Source of the DNA: Acidobacteriota bacterium
GTDB lineage: Bacteria; Acidobacteriota; Terriglobia; Terriglobales; Acidobacteriaceae
Assembly: GCA_021841795.1 (NCBI GenBank)
Contig: JAKCDN010000196.1
Span: 1 to 6,078 of the forward strand
Direction of reading: 5' to 3'
Length of the DNA: 6,078 nucleotides
The position numbers and the translations under genes were made by a program. Below, piece after piece: positions 1 through 6,078 of the stretch. Under the pieces are notes generated by a model. That model was not told the DNA's origin, searched no databases, and worked only from the letters and a program-made list of their open reading frames with translations. Numbering within the stretch: position 1 is the stretch's first letter; every line of letters begins with the position of its first letter.

Positions 1-904
1 GCGCGGCAATCACTGGACCGACTACCCCATGGGCGTCACGGCCATTCTCGCCGCTGAAGGGCACTCGATTCCCGGCTTCAACCTCAGCATCTGGAGCGAT
101 GTGCCTCTGGCTTCGGGCCTCTCCAGCTCCGCCGCGCTTGAGGTGGCCACGGCCCTGGCCGTTCTTGCGCTCGTCCGTGCTGACTACCCGGGGCCGGCCC
201 TCGCCCGCCTCTGCCAGCGGGCTGAGAATGAGTTCGTAGGCGCCAACTGCGGCATCATGGACCAGTTCATCAGCATCAACGCGCGCAAGGACCACGCCCT
301 CCTCCTCGATTGCCGCGACCTCAGCTTCAAGCTGGCGCCCATTCCAGACCATGTGGCGCTCGTTATCGCCAACACCATGGTCAAGCACTCCGTCGCCGGC
401 GGCGACTACCCCACCCGGCGGCGCGAGTCGGAAGCCGCCTGCGCGGTCATCGCCAGTCATCGCGCCGGTGTCAGGTTCCTGCGTGATTGCAACCTTCAGG
501 ACCTCGAAACCTGGGGCCACGAGATGGAGCCCAAAAGCTACCTGCGCGCCCGCCACGTCATCAGCGAGAATCTGCGTACCGTGGCGGCCTGCGAGGCCCT
601 GCTCAAGGGCGATATGAAGGAGTTGGGCCGCCTCATGGGCGAGGCTCATCGCAGCTATAGCCAGGACTTCGAAGGCAGTTGCGTTGAGGCGGATGCCATG
701 GTGGCTCTGGCTCAGGATCTCCCCGGCCTCATCGGCGCCCGGCTTACCGGCGGAGGCTTCGGCGGATGCACCATTAACCTCGTCGAGCAGACCCAGGCTG
801 TAGCCTTTGCTGAGGCGCTCGCCGCCCGCTACGCTGAAAAAACCGGAATCCTGCCCCAGATTCATGTCTGCCACGCCTCGGGTGGAGCCCATCGGCTGGA
901 GTAA
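1..904 (+). CDS. galK: Galactokinase, 5'-truncated by window edge
   Basis: Galactokinase phosphorylates alpha-D-galactose with ATP to galactose-1-phosphate in the cytoplasm, the first committed step of the Leloir pathway. The reading frame is open from base 2 and ends at TAA 902-904, giving 300 residues. Comparison with the remembered 382-residue E. coli GalK suggests about 87 N-terminal residues, including the PGRVNLIGEHTDY sugar-binding signature, lie upstream. The ATG at base 29 is internal, because the preceding codons (RGNHWTDYP) match the family block before it. Visible GHMP-kinase signatures, numbered from the first codon in the window, are the ATP-binding GLSSSAAL (39-46), NCGIMDQ with the expected catalytic Asp (82-88), a YPTRRRE block matching E. 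coli YNTRREQ, and TGGGFGGC near the C-terminus (249-256). These separate it from other GHMP kinases. All visible motifs are intact and there is no frameshift. The operon upstream cannot be seen. Confidence 0.95.
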   Translation, partial: RGNHWTDYPMGVTAILAAEGHSIPGFNLSIWSDVPLASGLSSSAALEVATALAVLALVRADYPGPALARLCQRAENEFVGANCGIMDQFISINARKDHALLLDCRDLSFKLAPIPDHVALVIANTMVKHSVAGGDYPTRRRESEAACAVIASHRAGVRFLRDCNLQDLETWGHEMEPKSYLRARHVISENLRTVAACEALLKGDMKELGRLMGEAHRSYSQDFEGSCVEADAMVALAQDLPGLIGARLTGGGFGGCTINLVEQTQAVAFAEALAARYAEKTGILPQIHVCHASGGAHRLE

Positions 905-906
905 GA

Positions 907-970
907 CGCCGGCGCTCCCATCCTTGCCGTGGGAAATCGGGCCTGCATGGCGGCGTCGGCAGCGCCGGCG
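907..970. repeat. 10-bp perfect inverted repeat just after galK stop
   Basis: CGCCGGCGCT at 907-916 is exactly complementary to AGCGCCGGCG at 961-970, beginning two bases after the galK stop codon. The 44-base loop contains a smaller possible stem, CCCA 917-920 with TGGG 930-933. In RNA this would form a very GC-rich stem at the 3' end of the galK message. No U-tract follows, so it may be an mRNA-stabilising or Rho-assisted 3' structure rather than an intrinsic terminator. Chance is possible in GC-rich DNA. Confidence 0.4.
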
Positions 971-1144
971 GTCCTCGGCTGCATCGCTCCTGGCCGTCGC
1001 AGTTGATTCATGGAGCAGGGGTTACGGCCCTTTAACCCATCCGGTGCGGCGGCGCGCGTCTGCCGCCCCGCAAGATGAGCATTTCCGGGCTGAATCTCTT
1101 GGTCCGCCCGGCCCTCATGCTTGTTAAACTTGGAAGATGTTTGG

Positions 1145-1205
1145 CCCGATGAATCCATCGGGAAACCGTGATGCGGCGGCCCATCGGGCATCGTCATGCC
1201 TGGGC
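1145..1205 (+). promoter_or_regulatory. Two tandem hairpins in the probable leader of the phosphorylase gene
   Basis: The first hairpin pairs CCCGAT (1145-1150) with ATCGGG (1157-1162) around a 6-base loop. The second pairs GCCCA (1179-1183) with TGGGC (1201-1205), then after a 3-base bulge GGCAT (1187-1191) with ATGCC (1196-1200), closing a 4-base loop. It ends two bases before the Shine-Dalgarno-like AGGCGG. The 8-mer CCATCGGG occurs twice (1155-1162 and 1181-1188), so CCCGAT could pair with either copy and the two folds would compete. A further ATCGG lies at 1214-1218 between the ribosome site and the start codon. The stems are seen directly; a regulatory role is inference. Confidence 0.3.
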
Positions 1206-1207
1206 TC

Positions 1208-1213
1208 AGGCGG
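1208..1213 (+). promoter_or_regulatory. Shine-Dalgarno-like site deciding the phosphorylase start
   Basis: AGGCGG matches the AGGAGG consensus at five of six bases and sits seven bases before ATG 1221. This favours 1221 over the in-frame upstream ATG at 1137, whose only purine-rich stretch (GGAAG, 1132-1136) directly abuts the start codon. It also favours 1221 over the close downstream ATGs at 1227 and 1233. Confidence 0.55.
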
Positions 1214-1220
1214 ATCGGAA

Positions 1221-3002
1221 ATGAACATGTTTATGGAATTATCTTCGGCGCCCTTCTCCTACGAAACCCTCCCCGACGCCGGTCGCGTGGCCTATTTCTC
1301 GATGGAGATTGCCATCCATCCGTCGATGCCCACCTACTCCGGCGGCCTCGGCGTCCTCGCCGGCGATACCTTGCGCTCCGCGGCCGATCTCGGAGTGCCG
1401 CTCTCGGCCTTCACCCTCTTGCACCGCAAGGGCTACTTCGAGCAGCACCTCAACGCCGAGGGCGTGCAAAGCGAGACCGTCCAGGCGTGGAATCCGGCGG
1501 ATTTTTGTACCGAAGAAGCGGCGCGGGTCACAGTCCAGATCGAGAATCGCGTGGTTACGGTGCGCGCCTGGCGTTACGACCTGAAAGGGCAATCTGGCCA
1601 TGTCGTGCCCATCTACCTGCTCGACACGGACCTGGACCTGAACTCAGGCTGGGACCGCGGCCTCACCGATCACCTCTACGGCGGCGACACCAACTACCGC
1701 CTGCAGCAGGAGATTGTGCTCGGCATGGGCGGCGTGCGCATGGCTCACGCTCTGGGTCTGCGCGTCAACGTCTACCACATGAACGAGGGCCACGCGGCGC
1801 TGCTCACCCTCGCATTGCTTGAAAGCCAGCTCGGCGGCGGGCCGCAGAACGGGGCGACCGACGCCGACATCGAGCAGGTGCGGCGCAAGTGCGTCTTCAC
1901 CACCCACACCCCGGTGCCTGCCGGTCACGACCGCTTCTCCACCGAGCAGTCCATCCGCATCCTCGGCGGCGACCGTACCGCACAACTCGAAAAGCTGGGC
2001 TGCTTCCACGAAGGCTTGCTCAACATGACCCTCCTTGCCCTGCGTTTCTCGCGCTACGCCAACGGCGTCGCCATGCAGCACGGCAAAGTCTCCCGGGCCA
2101 TGTTCCCTGAGTTCACCATCCACTCCATCACCAACGGCGTGCACGCAAACACATGGATCAGCGATCCGGTGCAGCGCATGCTGGACGAGCACGTGCATGG
2201 CTGGCGGCGCGACAATCTTTACCTCCGCAATACCATCGATGTGCCCGAGGCGGCCATGCTCGCGGCCCATGCCGGCGCCAAAGAAGAGCTGTTGGCAGAC
2301 GTCGGATCGCGCACCGGACTCGTCCTCGATCCCAAGGTGCTGACCCTCGGCTTTGCCCGCCGCGCCGCCACCTATAAGCGGGCCACCCTCCTGTTCAACG
2401 ATCCCGAGCGGCTCCGGCAGATCGCTGTCGCGGCGGGTGGATTGCAGATTCTCTACGCCGGCAAGGCTCATCCCCAGGATGAGCCCGGCAAGGCGCTCAT
2501 CCACCAGGTAGTCGAAGAGGCCGCGCGCCTCTCCAATGACACCCTCCGTATCGTCTACCTCGAAAATTACGCCTGGGATCTCGGCGCCCGGCTCACCGCC
2601 GGCGTCGATGTCTGGGTCAATACCCCAAGGCGGCCTTACGAGGCCTCGGGCACCAGCGGCATGAAGGCCGCCATGAACGGCGTGCCCAGCTTGTCGATCC
2701 TTGATGGCTGGTGGATCGAGGGCTGCATCGAAGCCGTCACCGGTTGGGCCATCGAGGACGGCGCGGACGACACCGCCGAAGCCAACTCCCTCTACTCCAA
2801 GCTCGAGTCGGCCGTGATCCCGACCTTTCGCGACGACCGCGGCAACTGGGCGCGGCTGATGAAAATGACCATCGCCTTGAACGGCTCCTACTTCAACACC
2901 AATCGCATGGTCAAGCAGTACACCCGCAATGCCTACTACCCTGAAAGGCTCAAAGAGGCCGCCAGGGTGGAAGAAGGCCAGATCCCCGTTCTCAGCTCCT
3001 GA
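1221..3002 (+). CDS. glgP: Alpha-glucan (glycogen/maltodextrin) phosphorylase, short GT35 form
   Basis: A pyridoxal-phosphate enzyme that removes glucose from the non-reducing ends of alpha-1,4-glucans with phosphate, yielding glucose-1-phosphate; cytoplasmic. From ATG 1221 it has 593 residues. Conserved blocks in order: YFSMEIAI (25-32), YSGGLGVLAGD (39-49), HMNEGHAAL (186-194), HTPVPAGHD (229-237), TNGVH (304-308), the phosphate-site-like RRAATYKR (380-387), AGKAHP (413-418), and EASGTSGMKAAMN (474-486), which fits the phosphorylase signature with K482 as the expected cofactor lysine. Glycogen and maltodextrin phosphorylases of the E. coli type have about 800 residues. Here the catalytic core begins almost at the N-terminus, as in shorter alpha-glucan phosphorylases lacking the extra N-terminal domain. 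An in-frame ATG at 1137 would add 28 low-complexity residues that resemble non-coding sequence. The substrate (glycogen, maltodextrin or another glucan) cannot be told. The gene converges on the antiporter gene with a 51-bp gap. Confidence 0.93.
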   Translation: MNMFMELSSAPFSYETLPDAGRVAYFSMEIAIHPSMPTYSGGLGVLAGDTLRSAADLGVPLSAFTLLHRKGYFEQHLNAEGVQSETVQAWNPADFCTEEAARVTVQIENRVVTVRAWRYDLKGQSGHVVPIYLLDTDLDLNSGWDRGLTDHLYGGDTNYRLQQEIVLGMGGVRMAHALGLRVNVYHMNEGHAALLTLALLESQLGGGPQNGATDADIEQVRRKCVFTTHTPVPAGHDRFSTEQSIRILGGDRTAQLEKLGCFHEGLLNMTLLALRFSRYANGVAMQHGKVSRAMFPEFTIHSITNGVHANTWISDPVQRMLDEHVHGWRRDNLYLRNTIDVPEAAMLAAHAGAKEELLADVGSRTGLVLDPKVLTLGFARRAATYKRATLLFNDPERLRQIAVAAGGLQILYAGKAHPQDEPGKALIHQVVEEAARLSNDTLRIVYLENYAWDLGARLTAGVDVWVNTPRRPYEASGTSGMKAAMNGVPSLSILDGWWIEGCIEAVTGWAIEDGADDTAEANSLYSKLESAVIPTFRDDRGNWARLMKMTIALNGSYFNTNRMVKQYTRNAYYPERLKEAARVEEGQIPVLSS

Positions 3003-3053
3003 GGCATCGCCCCGCGGCACGCTCGTTGCGCCGAATTCCCGGAATGCTGTACT
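3003..3053. other. Convergent gap between phosphorylase and antiporter genes
   Basis: The two stop codons face each other across 51 bp. The gap contains the short odd-length palindrome ATTCCCGGAAT (3035-3045), whose one-base centre cannot form a stable RNA loop. There is no GC stem with a T-run on either strand, so no intrinsic terminator can be assigned. The messages may run past their ends and overlap. Confidence 0.5.
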
Positions 3054-4241
3054 TCATCTTCCGCCCGGGATCTCGCCCATCTTGCGCAGCAATGGCGCTA
3101 CCGTGAGGCCCTGCACGAACACGGAAAAGGCGACCACGGCAAAGCTGATGGCGATAATGCTCTCCCGCAGCGGCACATCCGGCGCCAGGCTCAGCGCCAG
3201 TGCCAGCGCCAGCGCTCCGCGCAATCCGCCCCAGAACAGTACATGCTGGTGTTGGGCGGAGACGCGCCGAGACGTGCGCGCGAAGAGCAGGCAGCACGGG
3301 TAGATCGCAACCGCGCGCCCCAGCACCACCAGCGTAATGGCCACCAGCGCCGGCAGCCGGATGGCAAGAAGATTCTGATGCGCTTCGTGCATTCCAATCA
3401 GCAAAAATACAAAGGAGTTGGCAATAAATGCGGCATACTCCCAGAAGGTCTGAATGGCCTCTTTGCCCCGTGCTGAAATCCCGTCGATCCGCGTGAAATT
3501 GCTCATCACCAGCCCGGCGGTGATGGTCGCAAGAACTCCGGAAAAACCCAGACGGTCGGCGGCCAGAAACGAGCCGTACGCTGCGATGGTGGTGAATGTG
3601 ACCTCGACCAGGTGGTCCGTACTCCGTCCGGCCAGCAGAAGCGCGCCAATGCCCACCACCGCTCCGCACAGGATTCCGCCGCCAATACTCCCTGCAAGCA
3701 TCAGGAGCGCCTGTCCCGCTCCGGTATGCCGGCCCGACGCCGCCGCCACCACCACGCCGAAGGCAACCGCCGCTGTTCCGTCGTTCAGCAGGCTCTCTGC
3801 CTCGATCAGCACCAGCAGCCGGCCGTGCGCTCTGGCCTCCTTGAACGTGGCGATCACTGAAACCGGATCGGTGGCCGCGATCAGCACCCCAAACACCAGC
3901 GCCGCGGTCCACTGCCACTGCATCAGAAAATGCATCCCCATTGCGGTCAGTCCCGCCGACAGTGCCACGCCCAGCGTGGCCAGCACCACGATGACGGAAA
4001 AATCGCGGCGCAAGTCCTCCCACCGAATACAAAAGGCCGCCTCGAACAGCAGCGGGGGCAGCAGCGCCGTGAACAACAGGTCTTTGGTGAGCGCAACCCG
4101 GGGCGCGAACGGCAGCGCCGCAAAAGCGATTCCCGCGGCCACCAGACCCACGCTGTAGGGCAGATGCAGTCGCCGTGTGAGCATCGCCACGATGGCCGAC
4201 AGCAGCAACAGCAGCGTCACGGTTTGGGCTGAAATCTCCAT
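3054..4241 (-). CDS. CPA1-family Na+/H+ antiporter (NhaP-like)
   Basis: An inner-membrane cation/proton exchanger of the CPA1 (sodium/hydrogen exchanger) family, expected to export Na+ or a similar cation in exchange for protons and so support pH and ion balance. The 395-residue protein is strongly hydrophobic, with about 12-13 membrane-spanning segments from residue 6 to 384. Family motifs are ATDPVSV (123-129), ESLLND (149-154) with the N153-D154 pair typical of electroneutral CPA1 members, FLLIG (279-283), and FWGGLRGALALALALSL (336-352) with R341. It stops soon after the last helix, so it lacks the long cytoplasmic regulatory tail seen in some homologues. ATG 4241 is the start because a hydrophobic first helix follows at once; its Shine-Dalgarno is weak. 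It is convergent with the phosphorylase gene and divergent from the TPR gene. Ion specificity (Na+, K+ or Li+) cannot be read from sequence. Confidence 0.93.
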   Translation of the reverse strand: MEISAQTVTLLLLLSAIVAMLTRRLHLPYSVGLVAAGIAFAALPFAPRVALTKDLLFTALLPPLLFEAAFCIRWEDLRRDFSVIVVLATLGVALSAGLTAMGMHFLMQWQWTAALVFGVLIAATDPVSVIATFKEARAHGRLLVLIEAESLLNDGTAAVAFGVVVAAASGRHTGAGQALLMLAGSIGGGILCGAVVGIGALLLAGRSTDHLVEVTFTTIAAYGSFLAADRLGFSGVLATITAGLVMSNFTRIDGISARGKEAIQTFWEYAAFIANSFVFLLIGMHEAHQNLLAIRLPALVAITLVVLGRAVAIYPCCLLFARTSRRVSAQHQHVLFWGGLRGALALALALSLAPDVPLRESIIAISFAVVAFSVFVQGLTVAPLLRKMGEIPGGR

Positions 4242-4418
4242 GCTCGTCTCGGTTGCTGGAGCCGGTCGCTCCGGAATGCCAGGGGAAATCGCGCGGAAAC
4301 GGTCGGTTGCAATCGCAAAAACTTCGGCGCGCGGTTAGCACAAATCTACCACGCGGTCATCTGCTCGCCGGCTCTGCAACCCGCGCCTCGCGAACCCGAT
4401 AACGCCTATAATCCAGTT
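4242..4418. other. Divergent intergenic region between antiporter and TPR genes
   Basis: These 177 bp must hold promoters for both flanking genes. Towards the TPR gene there is a perfect TATAAT (4407-4412). For the antiporter no clear promoter is visible; TAGATT on the minus strand in the 4347-4352 area is a weak -10 candidate without a partner. A short stem, GGAGC (4258-4262) with GCTCC (4268-4272), lies in the antiporter leader. The near-palindrome TTGCAATCGCAA (4307-4318, half-sites matching at five of six bases) could be an operator or chance. Confidence 0.5.
4407..4412 (+). promoter_or_regulatory. Consensus -10 box for the TPR-protein gene
   Basis: TATAAT matches the sigma-70 -10 consensus exactly in otherwise GC-rich sequence. 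No TTGACA-like element is seen 16-18 bases upstream, where the sequence is GC-rich, and there is no TG extension. With usual spacing transcription would begin at about 4418-4420, which is the GTG start codon of the next gene. This suggests a leaderless message, or a 36-base leader if translation starts at ATG 4455. Confidence 0.55.
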
Positions 4419-6065
4419 GTGATTCATGCTCTTTTATTACGGCCTCGGCGAGCCATGGCTGGCCTGGCTGCGCTCGCTCTGTTTGCATTCGCCTCGTCTG
4501 CCTGCGTGCGCGCACAGGCAGGCGCCAGCCTGCCCGCCAACGCGGTAACGGCAAACTCGCCGGCGGAAAACGACAAGGTTCTTCTCGTTCTACCCTTTGA
4601 CAACCGCACCGGACAGCCCAGTCTCGAATGGGTGCGCGAAGCCGCTGCCGAGATCCTGAGCATGCGCTTTGCCTCCGCCGGCTTCCAGCCCACCAGCCGC
4701 GCCGACCGCGTGTACGCGCTGGACCATCTTGGCCTGCCCCAGGGCTTCCAGCCATCGCGCGCCAGCTCCATCAAGCTGGCCCAGACCCTTGACGCCGATT
4801 CGATCGTGGTCGGCAATTACACCACCGATGGCAAGAGCCTCACCGCCGAAGCCTCCCTCGTGGATGTGCCCAATCTGCGCATGCTGCCCGCTGTAACGGC
4901 CACCGGAGAGATGCGCGACATGATGGGCGTCTTCAGTTCGCTGGCATGGAAGCTCACGCGCCAGATCGACCCCGCATTCACCGGCTCCGAAGAGACGTTC
5001 ATCGCTGCCGGGCGTTCTCTGCGCGTCGATGCCTTCGAGCAGTACATCCGCGGCATCACCGAGTCCGACCAGGCCGAGCGGCAGCGCCACCTGGAGCAGG
5101 CCGTCAAGCTGAGCCCCGCATTCAGCCCCGCCTGGATGGCCCTCGGCCGTGAAGATTACAACCAGGATCAGTACACTGAAGCCGCCCAGGCCTTCGCCCG
5201 GGTTGACCCCAACAGCGCCGACGGCCTTGAAGCGCAGTTCTATCGCGGTCTTTCGCTGCTCTTCTCCGGCGACTACACCCAGGCTCAGCAGGCTTTTGCC
5301 GATGTGGCGCGGGTTCTGCCCCTGGGCCAGGTGATCAACAATGAGGGCGTGGCCGTCAGCCGTCAGGGCAAGGATGGCACCTCGCTGTTTATCCAGGCGG
5401 CCGCGGCCGATCCCAGCGCGGCCGACTATCACTTCAACCTGGCCGTCAGCCTCCAGCGGCATGGGAACACCCCGGGCGCCATCAGTGAGATGACGCAGTG
5501 TCTCAAGCTCCGGCCCAGCGACAGCGAGGCCCAATCGCTGCTGGCCGCCTGGAAGGCTCCCGTGGGTAGCGCAGCCGGCGCCGACGCCAATGCCGAGCCC
5601 CTCGAGCGCATCGTGCGCACCTTTGACGAAACCGCCTTTAAACAGGCTGCTGCCATGATGGATCAGGTCGATGCCGGACGGCTGGCCGCGCTTCCCCCCA
5701 GCGGCCGCGCCCACGCCCTTTGCGCACAGGCCCGGGGTTATCTCGATCGCGGCCTGCTGCTTGAAGCCGAAAGGCTCTATCAGGCCGCGGTGGCCGCGGA
5801 CGCCAAAAGCGCCACCGCCCATGCCGGACTGGCTGAAGTCCGCCAGTACAGCGGCAACGCCAATGCCGCCCGCAATGAGGCGCAGCAATCTCTGCATCTG
5901 CGGCCCACCGTCGACGCCTATATCGTGCTCGCCCGGCTGGATCTGGCGGCCGGCAGCTTCGATGCCGCCAATGCGGATGTTGACAACGCGCTCAAGCTCG
6001 ATCCGGCAAGTCGCGCGGCGCAGGATCTTCGCAGCCTGATTCAGCTCCGGGCCAAACAGAAATAA
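4419..6065 (+). CDS. Exported TPR-repeat protein with TolB/FlgO-like N-terminal domain
   Basis: A 548-residue protein predicted to leave the cytoplasm. Numbered from GTG 4419, residues 1-34 form a signal peptide: a basic RPRR start, the hydrophobic run LAALALFAFASSA, and an AQA cleavage motif at 32-34. Residues 51-185 form an alpha/beta domain opening with KVLLVLPFDN, the strand pattern of TolB-N/FlgO-like domains; this match is by eye. From about 204 to the end there are around eight TPR-like helix pairs, for example 236-264, 270-300, 334-367, 431-463, 464-497 and 498-532, with a low-complexity linker near 380-428. TPRs bind proteins, so a scaffold role at the periplasm or envelope is plausible; no catalytic residues are evident. 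GTG 4419 is preferred over ATG 4455 because the latter would remove the basic signal-peptide end. The Cys at 29 is not a good lipobox. Specific function unknown. Confidence 0.85.
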   Translation: MIHALLLRPRRAMAGLAALALFAFASSACVRAQAGASLPANAVTANSPAENDKVLLVLPFDNRTGQPSLEWVREAAAEILSMRFASAGFQPTSRADRVYALDHLGLPQGFQPSRASSIKLAQTLDADSIVVGNYTTDGKSLTAEASLVDVPNLRMLPAVTATGEMRDMMGVFSSLAWKLTRQIDPAFTGSEETFIAAGRSLRVDAFEQYIRGITESDQAERQRHLEQAVKLSPAFSPAWMALGREDYNQDQYTEAAQAFARVDPNSADGLEAQFYRGLSLLFSGDYTQAQQAFADVARVLPLGQVINNEGVAVSRQGKDGTSLFIQAAAADPSAADYHFNLAVSLQRHGNTPGAISEMTQCLKLRPSDSEAQSLLAAWKAPVGSAAGADANAEPLERIVRTFDETAFKQAAAMMDQVDAGRLAALPPSGRAHALCAQARGYLDRGLLLEAERLYQAAVAADAKSATAHAGLAEVRQYSGNANAARNEAQQSLHLRPTVDAYIVLARLDLAAGSFDAANADVDNALKLDPASRAAQDLRSLIQLRAKQK

Positions 6066-6078
6066 AGGCACGGCGCGG

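Larger units (their letters stand above)
905..1220. other. Intergenic region between galK and the phosphorylase gene
   Basis: This 316-bp gap holds no convincing gene: the open frames crossing it on either strand lack recognisable protein features and overlap galK or the phosphorylase gene. It contains short inverted repeats: CGCCGGCGCT 907-916 with AGCGCCGGCG 961-970; GGGTTA 1019-1024 with TAACCC 1033-1038; GGCGGC 1048-1053 with GCCGCC 1062-1067; and two hairpins nearer the downstream start. None is followed by a T-run, so no classical intrinsic terminator is evident. The most AT-rich patch is 1121-1136, where TAAACT (1125-1130) could be a weak -10 element, but no well-spaced -35 box supports it. 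A promoter for the downstream gene is likely somewhere here, but it cannot be placed. Confidence 0.6.

Noticed and set aside
29..904. ATG 29 as the true galactokinase start
   Set aside because: The frame stays open to the window edge, the residues before it match the family, and the N-terminal sugar-binding signature would be missing.
1048..1067. GGCGGC/GCCGCC stem as an intrinsic terminator for galK
   Set aside because: It is followed by CCGCAAGATG rather than a T-run and lies about 145 bases beyond the stop.
1137..1220. ATG 1137 as the phosphorylase start
   Set aside because: Its purine-rich stretch abuts the start codon, the 28 extra residues look non-coding, and the hairpins and AGGCGG site fit an untranslated leader before ATG 1221 better.
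1644..3020. A 458-codon open frame on the minus strand opposite the phosphorylase gene
   Set aside because: It is a by-product of high GC and strong third-position bias in the real gene. Its translation is rich in G, H, V and D without domains, while the opposite strand carries unmistakable phosphorylase motifs.
2992..4341. A 449-codon minus-strand frame overlapping the antiporter in another phase
   Set aside because: The other phase gives a coherent membrane protein with CPA1 motifs; this one yields Gly/Arg/Ala-rich sequence with no helices of membrane type.
4495..4512. Lipoprotein lipobox around Cys 29 of the TPR protein
   Set aside because: The residues before Cys are SSA rather than a Leu-type lipobox, and an AQA signal-peptidase I motif follows closely.
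4590..6071. A 493-codon open frame on the minus strand opposite the TPR gene
   Set aside because: It has no recognisable motif and unnatural composition; the plus strand encodes a signal peptide and regular TPR units over the same bases.

Overview
The window is GC-rich chromosomal DNA from a free-living bacterium. It holds four large protein genes with conventional family signatures and no mobile element, CRISPR array, tRNA or rRNA that I can recognise. The gene content, the alpha-glucan phosphorylase sequence style and the exported TPR protein with a TolB/FlgO-like front domain suggest an Acidobacteriota (Terriglobia-type) genome. That assignment is inference from protein style, not from a marker gene.

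Layout: (1) bases 1-904, plus strand: the last 300 codons of a galactokinase (galK) whose start lies upstream of the window. (2) 905-1220: a 316-bp non-coding stretch with a 10-bp inverted repeat just after the galK stop, then several short hairpins and repeated ATCGG words in the probable leader of the next gene. (3) 1221-3002, plus strand: a short-form GT35 alpha-glucan (glycogen/maltodextrin) phosphorylase with an intact pyridoxal-phosphate lysine motif. (4) 3054-4241, minus strand, convergent with the phosphorylase: a CPA1-family Na+/H+ antiporter. (5) 4242-4418: a 177-bp divergent intergenic region with a consensus TATAAT box next to the following gene. (6) 4419-6065, plus strand: an exported TPR-repeat protein with an N-terminal TolB/FlgO-like domain, apparently starting at GTG.

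How the genes relate: galactokinase feeds the Leloir pathway, which delivers glucose-1-phosphate, and the phosphorylase releases glucose-1-phosphate from storage or imported glucans. The first two genes therefore meet at one metabolite, although the 316-bp gap suggests separate transcription. The antiporter and the TPR protein are divergently arranged and share an upstream region, but nothing in the sequence ties them functionally to the sugar genes. I see no clear undescribed multi-gene system. The points most worth checking are the apparently leaderless GTG start of the TPR gene, the structured leader of the phosphorylase gene, and the unassigned N-terminal domain of the TPR protein.
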